Origin: Tubiluchus corallicola
Lineage: Eukaryota; Priapulida; Priapulimorpha; Priapulimorphida; Tubiluchidae
Direction: 5' to 3'
Assembly: GCA_030141605.1 (NCBI GenBank)
Contig: JAQGDQ010000087.1
Coordinates: 434,001-498,000, forward strand
DNA: 64,000 bases
Both the position numbers and the translations under genes were made by a program. Under the pieces are notes generated by a model. It was not told the DNA's origin and did not search any database. It saw only the letters and a program-made list of their open reading frames with translations. Positions 38,850-51,900 of the stretch are shown here, piece by piece; position 1 is the first letter of the stretch; each line of letters starts with the position of its first letter.

Positions 38850-39637
38850 ACCCAAAGCCAGTTTCATGGCGGGTCACACACGTTTACCGACATTTGGTCA
38901 CTAATCACACACTGTGATCACTGTATTCCGTCACTCACTGATTGCTCGATCACTAGTCAAATGCTTAAAAAAGTTTGTATGTCTTACCCAAAGCCAGTTT
39001 CATGGCGGGTCACACACATTTACCGACATTTGGTCACTAATCACACACTGTGATCACTGTATTCCCTCACTCACTGATTGCTCGATCACTAGTCAAATGC
39101 TTAAGAAAAGTTTGTATGTCTTACCCAGAGCCAGTTTCATGGCGGGTCACACACGTTTACCAACATTTGGTCACTAATCACATTGTGATCACAGTATTCC
39201 TCCACTGATTGCTCTATCACTAGTCAAATGCTTAAGAAAAGCTTGCAGGTCTTACCCATCGCCAGTTTCATGGCGGGTCACACACGTTTACCAACATTTG
39301 GTCACTAATCACACACTGTGATCACAGTATTCCTCCACTGATTGCTCGATCACTAGTCAAATGTTTAAGAAAACTTGTAGGCCTGACCCAGAGCTAGTTT
39401 CATGGCGGGTCACACACGTTTAACAACGTTTGGTCAATAATCGCACACTGTGATCAACAGTATTCCCTCAGTGACTTCTCGATCACTAGTCAAAGGCTTA
39501 AGAAAAGTTTGTAGGTCTTACCCAGAACCAGTTTCATGGCGGATCACACACGTTTAACAACATTTGGTCACTAATTGCACACTGTGATCACAGTATTCCC
39601 TCACTGATTTCTCGATCACTAGTCAAATGCTTAAAAG
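38850..39637. repeat. ~134-bp satellite, 6 copies
   Basis: Six units of 131-137 bp begin near 'gccagtttcatggcgggtca' (38857, 38993, 39130, 39261, 39393, 39527). Each also has 'atttggtcactaatcacac' and 'gatcactagtcaaatgctta'. It lies in intergenic DNA. The overlapping 77- and 87-aa ORFs are by-products. Confidence 0.95.
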
Positions 39638-42600
39638 AGTAGGCCTTTATGTTCAAGTTGCAATTAGCATTTTCTCCTAGGAAGTAATGCACAAACATAC
39701 ACAACAAATTTTCTTACTACACATGATAACAAGTCAATTTATTTACTTTTGTAACTGTAATACAATAGGCTGCTATAGTTATAATAGTTCTACTGTAGTT
39801 GCTACAACTGCTAAGTTGAATCTACTCTAACCGTAACTAGTAGTGCATATTGGTTACCTTGTTGCTGAATAGAGTTATTAACAAAATGCATTTTTGTAAA
39901 TATCACACGCACGCACTAACACTAACAGATGTCTGTACAGATTCTGTACAGAAGAAATGTACAAGTAAAAACATTAGTAATAAAACCACAGGAAAAATTA
40001 GGTTTTACTCTTTCAATACATCGTAAAGAAAAGTTTGATATTTAAAGACTCGAGGTTTACATGTAAAGACGGTAGTCTACTTTAATATAATTGTAGTCGA
40101 ATTACAAGAATAAACTTTGGTTCTGTCTTATGAAACATAACAAATACTGATTTAATTGAATCCAAGTAATAAACTCACAGGAAAAAAAAGAAATCAATAT
40201 TGAACAAAACGCATACTTGTAATGCCACAAATTTTTCACATACTTGTAATGCCATCATATATAAACAGTATTGTCATACAAGTATTGTCAGTTAATTACT
40301 GACTGGAAATTTTTTTTGTTTCTGTTATGGTGCCTAAATAAATTGTGAATGACTTGAATGTTTTTGTTTCATTGCCTGAATTTCTTTCCCAGCCAAAATT
40401 GTGACTTTTTTCCTATGACCTCGTTACCGGTACTCACCAATTAGCCAATTTCTTACAGCACAAAAGCTACAGAAAACAAACAAGTTCCCGAATTTTCGAC
40501 TCTCGATATAAAAGTTAGAAAAAAGTAAAGTAACCACAAAATCACATTGTTCTGTGTGAACTAACACTAAACTTTGGATGAGTCCCATTTCTTCAGATAC
40601 TAGCAAGCAGTAATAAAAAATCTCTTAGACATGGCACCACAAAGGCATAAACATTGATCAATTTGTAGTTGCATTATGACATGATCTGTATTAACGTCAC
40701 GTGATCAGCCTGATTCACTCACTCAGGCCGATCAGTATTCTTAGGAACAACATTGATTAGGAACATAAATTACAGAACCGCAATTAATAAAGTGAAAAAA
40801 TTTTCAAGTGAAAAATAAAATTTGTAATTCACGTCTAGTAGTTCTGTCAACCTGTCATGCTGAAACTTTTGAATTATGTATTACTAAAATCCATACAGTG
40901 TGAGTGATACTTGTGTGTGATAGACAGTTGTCAAAAATAGGTATATAAAAACTTCCCACATTCAACAGTATACATGTTATTTAGAAGCAAATATGAATAC
41001 ATTCTGTTAAAAATAATTAAAAAACAACAATGGCAAATCCAGGTACGATCAAGCCACAGGTAACCTGCGACTTTTCAATGTAGAAATAAGATGCATTTTT
41101 CAACAAAACTGTGCACTAGATATAACTGGACTAACTATCAGCAATGTGACAAGAACCAGCTCTTGTTTTGGAAGAAGGGAGGTGTCAAATACAAAATTAT
41201 ACTAATCATTCGCTGCATATTATTTATAATCATTTTTAAGACATCAATTATCATCACAGTAATGCTAAACTGTTTTACCCAAGCCAGGCTCCGGCAAAAG
41301 AAATAGACGCTTTAATCTGTGCCTAAAATTTAAAATTAGCTTTAAGCATATGCATGGTTTTATTCTCGTTCATCATTCCAGCTCTATCTTATCCAAGCGC
41401 CAAAATGTCTACACGTCTAAACTCGGCACGTTTACAAAAAAAATGCACATAGCATTAAGACATCCTTACTTAAAATATGAAATCAGTTTAAAAAAGCAAA
41501 CTAATTCAATTATTCACCACAATTTATTAATGAACAACTGCTGCTGAAAAAAAATCCGAGAAGCCAGTTAGTGAACTCTTGTGTACGGCATAAAATCTGT
41601 ACGGATAACATTTGCCACTAATCCATACAATACTGTACATCATACAAGAAAACGATTTTTCATTTGACAAATGTTAATTCTTACTATTGAATATTAAGGT
41701 GTAAATTCAGCAGCGTTAACTGTATCATTATGGCGCATAAAAATTTGGCGTTGGACGAAGAATATAATATTTTTATCAGTAACCTTCAAACATGTTTTGA
41801 CAGACTATTTAGACACGTTACAATTTAACACTCTCGGACACAAATCGATGAATACCTATGCTAGCATTTATACGTATACGTGTCACTTGTGTGTGTTGAA
41901 TGCACACGCTCCATAAGACACAATAATTTATAACTTATTTGGTTATGCTGTGTGCACACAACATAGCAGAAAACAACGATAATCAACTGTACAGAAATTT
42001 CATTGGCTCGATAGACAAAGTCCTCGATTTTTCGTAAAAAATTAATTCTCAGATCTGTAGGAACCACAAACTGCTAATACTTTGAAGTGATATTAGAAAT
42101 CTTATAATATACATCTACTATCGAGTAATTATTTCCACCATCCCTCATTCTAAAAATCTTATTGCTCCCTCTTTCTCTCTCTCTCTCTCACCGTCCTCTT
42201 TTTGCACAATAATAAATAATATTGTAGCATTTGTAATAACAGGCTTACTTCATTTTTATAAAATCTACACTTTTTATACAAAAACAAGTTTTAGCTTTTA
42301 CTAAAATATAGCGTTGATGAATTATCTCGTGCATCTTAGGAAACTATTTGTACTGCAAAGTCGAAACTATAGCAAATTGAGCCTTATTTTTGTGTGCATC
42401 ACTAGTGCATGCTATTTTATCAACTTATCATTGTAGCCCTATTGAAACACACCTTTCCGTAATAATGCAAGCACATTATAATACAAAGTTACAGGTTGCC
42501 GGGCATTGGTAGTACGAATTCACAATATTCCTTCAGCATTAAGAGGAAGAAACTTGCTTTCCATGCACCTCATGTGCAAATATATGTTTGTCATGTCCAC

Positions 42601-42667
42601 ATAGTGACAGCTCTACGCAAAATGCATCATAGTAGGATATATAATCATCAACGTATTTTTTATACTA

Positions 42668-42948
42668 TTATTCATCTAAAGCATTTAATAATTTATGTCC
42701 GTGGAGTAAGTTACTACTCTGTGATATAGGCGCGTTCACCTCACAATCATACTGGCTCAATGCGTTAAGTGCAGGTATGAGCCGACTTCTAGGCTTCGGC
42801 GTTTTGTCACCTGCCTTGTCCTGTGAGCTCTGGCTGTGTACGTAGCCACTGTTTATATCTTCGCCCTTCAGTAGTAAGTTCTTTAACACGCTGTTCTCAA
42901 GGCAATGAGTGTTTCCTGAAGAAGGAAAATTCGTCTTGATAGGTGTTT
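42668..42948 (-). CDS. HIF1A: HIF-alpha terminal exon (CTAD with FIH site)
   Basis: Acceptor 'ctaatttacag', stop TAA at 42668-42670. It encodes an LxxLL-type LKNLLLKGED (residues 332-341), then RSRLIPALNALSQYDCEVNA and the closing helix NLLHGHKLLNALDE. The DCEVNAP core is the FIH-1 substrate and p300 CH1-binding motif of HIF-alpha proteins. Confidence 0.96.
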
Positions 42949-45900
42949 CTGTAAATTAGAAGCTACCATAAACGGGACGCATTACTGTGCTGCATGCTCT
43001 ACTACCTGTCTACCTACTGCTATTCAGACATAGCAGATTGATGGGTTAAAAATATTATCATTACTCTTACTTGTTTAGGTGTGAGTTTGCCTAAAACACT
43101 GAGTGCAGAGATTACAACAAAGCGAGTGATAATAACTCTTAGAATAATTAAAATTAATTAATATTAAAACAGGCATGAGCAACTTGCCTTTTATTGGTAA
43201 TGCAGCACAAATTATTGCATTAATAAAGCATAATGCAATAAATTTTCCAGTGTCCATGGGCTTAGTAAATTACATGCACGGCAGTTACTTATTACATCAA
43301 ACAAATGAAGTTGGTAAAAGATGAGTTGACTTGGTCTATAGACAGTGCCGGATTATGACCTTTTAGGGCCCTTCGCTAATGAAATTACAGGGCCCTCTCA
43401 GATGGAGCAACCCTCTAAATTCCCTACACTTCGTCTTGAATATTTTTTTACTACTGGTATATTTTAGCGACATTAACACAGCTTGAAGTAAACTTATCGT
43501 AAATTCTTTAAATAAACTAGATTAGCTACCTTTCGTTTATCAATAAAATATTCTTTAAGAAATACGACTGTTTTACTATTTATTACAAACTAAATTAGCC
43601 CACATTTCAACACAAACGTAGTGACAAAACAGATTTTTTTATAAGAACTGACCAGCATTATAACAATAAAACAAGAAAAATAAATACTGATATGACTTCA
43701 GATAATGAAACTATTTAGACGTTATAACATCTAAAAAATTGAAAAACACTGGTTTACAAAAATATCTTTTTTAAAGTTTAAATTTTATTTTAAGTTAATT
43801 GAATTATTCAGTGGCGCAAAATATTAAAATATGTTCATTTTTCAAAAAAAAGTGTAAACAGAATTTTGAAAATCTTTTAGCAGGGCCACTCAAGCTTGGA
43901 AGCACCAAGTTTGAAGGGCCCTGGGCTGCATCCTAAACCAGTCTATAGGATAATCTGGTTGTGCCTATAGGCAAGTTAAAAAAGACGACTACAGTTCAGA
44001 GTAAATATAACAGAAGAGATTAGACAAGCCAAGTAGTGAAACTTCACTAGTATGATGTCATAATTATAATCAAGGCACTCAGTCATGCAGCGACTGTAGA
44101 GGTTTAGAAAAACATACACAACTATGAAATGCAATTGGCCATTATTATTCTGACAGGTAGTTGTCCAGGAAGGTATTTAGGAATAACAGAAGTACTATTA
44201 CGCAAGAAAACTGCTTATCATACAGATACAGTATGACAGGTGTAGTGCATTGCAGGTATTAACAATGTTCAATCATGCTTACTGATAATCATCAGCTAAA
44301 CTGATGTTTCTGAAGTAGGTCTGTATGAAAATGGTGATTAAAGTAGATAGTGGCAACAGCTCTTTAAAGGAAAACCGGTTGATTTTTCATATCTTGGCCC
44401 ACTTCGAAATACAGTAAAAAATGTGCATTTTAACACCTATAATAATGCCAAAGCATTTCTGGTGATTAAATAATAGATTAAAACATCTTAATTAATGGCG
44501 AGCCCAACTGGTGATGTCATTACAACTGAACGTAATTTTCAACAGCATGAACATTCCACGAATGTGTCACATGTGAAAGTAAAAATTGAAATATAGTGCT
44601 ACTGTACAACTTTCAGTGTGATACAAAAACACGGCACATTTTGAGTTTAAAATACAAATTTTAAATTTACCCGCTGTGCTCACGCATGAGCTCTCGAATC
44701 TGTGTACTACGTCACATCTGCACATTTCTGAACTAACATATACAGCATTGTTTATTGTGCAATGCGTTATACGAGATGCAGGCTCTAGAAGTACCCATCC
44801 AACTAGTGAATGGCAAACGCATGTAACAGTGAACTAGCCATGAGAATGCGAAATTAGTATTCTGTTGTAATAACTTTTCCATATAGTCATTCTTGATAGT
44901 CACTCTTGAAGAAATAGTATGTTCCCTTTCAATTTTTTATAAGGTAGATTGTTTGAGATGGGTTCCGGTTTTCCTTTAAAACAGGTGAAGCCAAAAATCA
45001 AGGCACAAAGCTCACATTGTTTAGATTTGGAGCGCATCACACGACATGTTGTTCTGATGTCATCATTTTTCATGAGCTGTCACATTTAACTAAATGGTAA
45101 ATTGTTTTAATCAACAGTTAGCAAGGTAATTAACTACTAACCTCTCCCAATTAAGGCTTTCAAATCTTTATGAATCATAGATTGTACATCTAGATTTCCA
45201 CGTTGACGTTTGTGCCCCTGGTTTGTGTCCGTGTCGACTGGACGTTTCATACCAGCATAATGGTGGTCTGTAATGTGACTAGCTGAATTCTAACGGAAAA
45301 AAAACATTTCTATTAGCATTCAATTTGCTGCAATGTTTTAGGATAAGAAGTGTGTTGTTCAAAGTTTTGCAAATGAGCTGATGCAGGTTTACTGCTCGAG
45401 AAACAGGGCAATTAAGTGATGCAAATGATTGAATTACCTCTCATTTTTTAAATTCTATTTATTTGGCAACCAATAATTTTCAACCAAAGATCTTTATCAT
45501 TATCACACGATCTTTGCAAACTGAAAATCTGCTCTTAGGGAAGGGGATATCTCCAAGTACTTGATGAGATGCACCAACTTAAGAAGCTCAATGAAATAAG
45601 AAGTGATAGTGTTGTTCCAACAATGGTAATAAATGTGCCAATAAGAACCGGTCGAGTACAATGATAAGCCTCATGGTGTCGTACTGTCTACACAATAATT
45701 TCTGAAGATGATTATAAACGCGTGCTAGTTGGTTGTGTTAGAACTTACCAGACAGATGCATAGAGGGCACATTTTGTAGAATAAGTGGTAAAGGTAACTA
45801 CAAGCTGCAAATGATCACCTCTCAGGTGAACCCCCTACAGCGATTTCAGTCTAGTGAGGTTTCTCGACAATTATTAAGCGCGAGCTGACACTCCCTTCTC

Positions 45901-48900
45901 CATTCGCTGTGAGAAGTGGTCAAGAGTAACTTGCATTCACATTAGACGGTAAATCATCTCACAGCAACTGTTGCAATAACTTGCCGACAGTAACTCGCAA
46001 AAGAGTTCACATTTGCATGTTTGCTGTCAGACAGAAAACTCGCTAGCATGAACGTGCATTAGGACCTACATTAACTGCACAGACAGTCACAGTGCATTTT
46101 TCCAATGTTAGTATCATGTGACCGATAGGTGCCAAGACAAAAGTAAATTCCCTAGTAGCAATGCTAAGTGCAGCTTAAAAAAGATTGAACTGAATTATTT
46201 TTGCTGAAGTATTTTGAAATGAAGCGTTGACAAAGCTGCAGAAAATAGGTAAGCAATGAGAATAGCAGTACTGCAAGCTTTGGTTTAGTTACCATCAACA
46301 TCAGGTACATGCAGACATTTTAAGTTTAGGTTTGGTTGTCTGCACAATCTGACATTCCACATAACTGGAGACTACTATAACTGCGACATTTGAACATGAA
46401 CTACACATGACAAAGCTATAATGTCTTACTTGTGTCAGGTTTCCATTCTGTAGTAATTTCGTTAAACTGGATGACAATTGAACAACTGGCTGTCGGTTTG
46501 GTGATCCAGGCGATCTAACACCAGTACGACCCTGCGGTCGGCCTTTGGCAGCAAATGTATAACTGGACTGTAATGACTTCGAGTCCTGCCTCTGTTTGTT
46601 GGTAGTGTTCTTGCCTGGTATATATAGACGGGATTTCGTGCCAGGCAAGTACATATCGTCCGTCATGCCCATGGGAATGTATGGCGCTCTCATTTCTAAC
46701 TCTTCCACCTAGATGGAGTAAGTGTAGCAAACACACGTTGATTTTTAACTTACAGGAAGACAGGATGACTTTTCATATACTACCCCATTTTCATGTCCGA
46801 TAAAACGTATACAATTTTACACAATTAATACTGCAAAAGCATTTCTGATAATTAAATAATAGATTAAAAACTTAATTAACAGCGGGCGAGCACGTAGCAT
46901 TTCCGAAATGCAGGCACTAGTGCCAGTTTAACTAGAGAAATGGTGAAATGCATGTAACTTAAGAGCTAGTGGTGCAAACGTGAAATTGTGTTTGTGTGGT
47001 AATAATTCTTTCACGCAAGTCATTTTTGAAAAAAATAACTTGTTTCCTTCCAATATTTTATAGAGTAGATTGTTCTGACCTAGTGTTTAAGACTGGGTCC
47101 GGTTTTGCTTTAACGATTTTGAGAAAGAATAAAGCACATTCAACATCAACAAACAATTTTTAATGATTGGAAAAATAGAAATCCATATAGATTGTTGGGC
47201 TGAAAAGTATATTCGCTCGCACTATTACATCAGCAACATCTCAAAGCAAACAGCAAATCTTATTTTAGTCAAAGATGCAATTATGAAAGGTTACAAATTA
47301 AAAGTATTACAGTAGAAGTTCACTTTATGCCTACAAGAAAAGTGACAGCAATGCAACTAACACATTAACAAAATGAAACTGCTCTAGCAAGATCATCCTG
47401 CTATTAATTAATTCCTGTGCAATCACCTAGCAGCATCTCGTGAAAGAAACGACAATTACAATTTTAATGAGATCTATATTACAGCAACACAATCAACTAG
47501 CACAAAACAACAAACTTTTTTCTTTATACTGAAAATGTGTTACAAGACATACATACCGAATCTGAATCCTTGTCTGATGTTTTGTCAGCAATGATACCAG
47601 TCTCCCAGGATGTGTCCATGGTGCACAATTTATCTATCATGTCCATGTCTAATGAACTGGACTGGTCAATTTCGCCTGTAGACGAATGCTGCAAAAACAA
47701 GGGTAGAAAATACAATAGTAAATAGAGTTTACCAGAAGTGTATTTCTAATTGTATAAATAAATTTCTAATCGTATTTTGAATGTACAACTAGACAGGTTG
47801 ATCAGCATGACTTAAACCAACATACTAAGCAGACGCAACCAGACTACCATACGGCAAAACAATAGTAAGTCACGTGATCTCATGTTTCCTGACACTTTTG
47901 CTGAAAATGTATTCTACCTCAGAGTGTGACAAAACAATAATATGACATGGTGAATCAGCACATATTTTTATTTTTAGTTCTTTCCACTTGTGTTGATGCT
48001 GGTGCATGGATCACTGATGATCCATCAAGGTTGGCACTAGGTAATTCGTTCATTCAGTAAATCAAATACGTTTAGTTTATTTAATTTCTCACTCACGCAT
48101 GCACGCATGCACTAACTCACGCACGCACTCACTCACTCACTCACTCACTCACTCACACTCACTCTCTCTCTCTCAGTCATTCAACAAGATAATTATTCAG
48201 TCAGCGAATCGGCCAGCCAGGGAACTAGGCTAAACCAAACCAACCAACCAGGTAAGCAGTCAGCGAGTTGTGGTTGCCAGTCAACAATCAACAGACCAAC
48301 CAATAAAACAAATTTAAAAAAGTGAGTTTATTGGTTAATTAATTACTGTTTTCGTGCCCTGACCAGTTAATCAACTAACAACAATAAGAACAAACAACGT
48401 ACTCTGGAACCGTCTGAATGATCAGCTGGACTTGCAGGACTCTTGATGCTGTTACAATTGCTCTTTTTCGTTCTGTAAGTGTTGTCACCTCCAACCATCA
48501 TCTCAGGAAACACGGCTTCGTAGCTTTTAGCGGGAAACAAAATGTCGTCATAAATGTTGATCTTCTGTTGATCAAACACGCCTGAAATAAATAAAAAACA
48601 AAATGGTTATATTAAAGATTGCAGATTTGTAAAACTACAAAAATGGAAGCAGTTGATATGCACTCGCATGGTTCCTTTAACACTTAAGACTGAAAAAAGA
48701 GTTATTCATTTACCCCAAAACACAAATTGCTTGATGACAACTCTTCACAACAAGGCATCAAGAAGGGACAAGCAACTAATAATGTGCCACCATATAAAAT
48801 TATTGAATCAATTTTCCATTGAATTGTCACGGCGATCATCATTACAGTGACCGAGTCCGCTAAGAAATCATATTACATCAATTGGACAACATGTCCTGCA

Positions 48901-51900
48901 CCTGGCATTCAATAATATGTAATCAAGGAAAAAAGTAAACCTGAAAACAACAGAAAGTTCTAGAAAGTTTTGTTCGTAACAGGACAGCATCACATGTTTG
49001 CTATGATGATGATGCCAAAACCACCAATATAGTGGAATAATTTGTGTAATGTATCAGATGTCTAAAATGGCCTAGGATGACAGTTGTGCAGGACAAAAGC
49101 AGGAAAGATGCAAAAAGTGGATAAAAGCTGTCGCACGTTCCTATTATCGAAGGCAAGAGACTAGTAAACAAATAACTGCTGCTCTGCAAATTTTGTGCAA
49201 AGAAAAATGCAATTAGTTTATCTGTTGATTAGACGTTAGTTTTCACGTTATTTACCGAAGATGGTTGCTGTTCAACGTAAGCTGATGTCAGTGACGTGTC
49301 AATTTCTCATGAGCGTGCTTACATCACAACGCAGGCGGAGCGAGAAACTAATATGTTTGACGTCAAATGATCTGTTACACGCCTCAGATTGTCACGTTAT
49401 GTACGACAGAAGCCTGCAGTGCACACTCTTAATCTAGTCTTCGGCATGGTTATCTGAACGCTTGACCTTTTGGCTGGTGCAAAACCGCCGTTGTTTCCAG
49501 ACGTGATGAGACAAACCCAGATGTAACGATCAATGCCTGCCAATTTTCAAAGTTTACTTGAGAGAAAACTGCAAATCGAACTCGACATCGACTGCTTTTA
49601 TACGAGTCACATTGACAGGTTTTCCATTAGATCCTGGCTAAACGAAAAACCCATAACCAAGAATTCGTTTTATGGTACATGAAGATTCGTAGTTTGTAGC
49701 CAGTCGGACGGCAGTCATAGAAACTGCCGTAATAGATATACGCATCAGAAATCTAGTTATAAACTAGCTTCAACTAATGGCACGATTCATAATGCAGCAC
49801 AATCAGCACTCAATTCCCTGTCAAAGATATTTCTGCGAGGTTTACATAGAGAAACGGTTAAAGTCAATAGGAATGACAGTTCGGTCCATGCTTCTCCGAT
49901 TTGTCAATAAAATTCTTGTACCAAAGCCTTAATCGATTGGAGTCGTAAAGCCCCATTGTATGATGCCCAAGTGCCTGGCTGTCCACGTATAAGCCACAAA
50001 GCGATGTCAGCCACAAACAATCCAAACAATCATATAAAAAACAGCTGCCAAGAGAAAGCGCTGAAAACTCAAACAAATAAACGCAATTATCTTGAATTCA
50101 CTCTAATTATTCATTTATACTTTTTATAGCATTTTCGAGCATTAGACAGCAAAGTGGCGGAACGATACAAAACTTCAATTTACTAATACAAGAAAGATGA
50201 TCTATGTACCCTAATAAGCCTTCTCTCAATGTGCAAAGCAGTTCAATTCATTTAACTTAATTTTCAAACACTTATTACTGTATCAATTTGTTACTATATC
50301 AATTTCTTTTTTACAGGTCTGCTTAATCATTACCTATTTGACTTTTGTAAATACATAATTAGTGCATAATTTACTGTAGCAATTTCTTTACTGGTCTGCT
50401 TATTCATTACTTATTTGGCTTATGTTAATTAGTGAATAATGTTCTATACTGTTGCCTCTGCCTACATAAACTGGTTCCAGTTTTGTAAAAATTAGCCATC
50501 GATGATGACAGCAGTAAGTTTGTCGAAATGTTTGGCATGATTTTTATCTACGCAAATTTTAATGAAGTTGTGGTGTTTTGACTATAAACACTTTTAAGTG
50601 CCTGTAATAAAAAACTTCATAATTTAATTTTTTCTACGTTTACTGTACTTAAAATTTAATTCAGTAAACATCAATCAAAATAAATGTACAAAACTCTATC
50701 TATAATTAAGCATTTCATGGATGTTGTACCACAGACATTTAAGTAAGTTTTGTTCGTTTTTGCCTGCATTTTCTGGCACAGTAGATAAAACTTCTGCGAG
50801 TTTGGGTCAAGTTTAGATACCTATTGAACTTTTACATAATTACATCTGCTAATCATGGTAAAAGCAGACAAGCAATATTTCTTTTGCATAATATTGATAA
50901 ACTGAAAAAAAACTGCAGTGTGAAAAAGCTATGAAAACCACTAGCACAGCATACATATACTGTGCTTGTATAGTTATAATCATTCAGTTGCAGAAATCAA
51001 ACAGTTGTAAGTTTAGTCTGCTGAAGACAAGTTTGACTGACACGTGACAACTGCTTTACTAACTAGAAACTTTTTATCACTCTTACTAGCCTAACTAACG
51101 GAGATTTAATCACTGAATTAAACTCAACTACACAGCCTTCAATCCAGAGTTTGTTTACAGAATCAAGTGTAAACAGGCTGCACTTTGTAAACGAAAAAAC
51201 ATCATCCAGAAACTGTTCAACAAGGTCTGCTAGTACTGCAGCTGAACATACTTCATGGCTTCGTGGCACACTGTTACAAAACAATAACAGAAGAAAAGAA
51301 GCCAAGTTTTACTCCACAGTTCAAGGGGTTTTCATTGCCTACAGCTACAAAACAATTATAGACAAAAAGAAGCCGAGTACTACCGCCTACGCTCACCGTT
51401 ATTTTTTAAACAGTAATGAAACAGAATGATGAGTGATTGCGTGATTACTAATTACACAGATCTGACTACGTATACTAATTACACAGATCTGACTAGTATA
51501 CTAATTACACAGATCTGACTACGTATACTAATTACACAGATCTGACTACGTATACTAATTACACAGATCTGACTACGTATACTAATTACACAGATCTGAC
51601 AGCGTATACTAATTACACAGATCTGACAGCGCATCAGAGACATGTCAACTTAACATCAACAAGCTTGTATGTACATGTGTAATACTCGATACAAAACGAA
51701 GTTGTTTAAATCCACGATGTAGCGTATATGTATTATGTAACAGTAGACTTTTGTGAGATACCTCTTCCAGAACCTTCGTACAAATTTTTCCATGTCATTT
51801 CTGAAATCTACGCTAAAAATTGCACTAATCAGAATTTTTCGATATTTAAAAAAGACTCAAAATTAAAAATATTCTTCATTGGGTGCCAAGTTTTGGGGCC

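Larger units (their letters stand above)
34327..42667. other. Intergenic region between Tubby and HIF-alpha 3' ends
   Basis: The two genes converge here. Apart from the MITE at 36242 and the satellite at 38850, the DNA is AT-rich without exon-like peptides. It must include both 3' UTRs. Several AATAAA hexamers occur on each strand (minus-strand examples at about 41357 and 41521), so the ends cannot be fixed. A short (CT)n run lies at 42175-42190. Confidence 0.5.

Noticed and set aside
46515-46736. 73-aa minus ORF overlapping the ODD exon
   Set aside because: Shadow frame of the HIF-alpha exon at 46430-46708.
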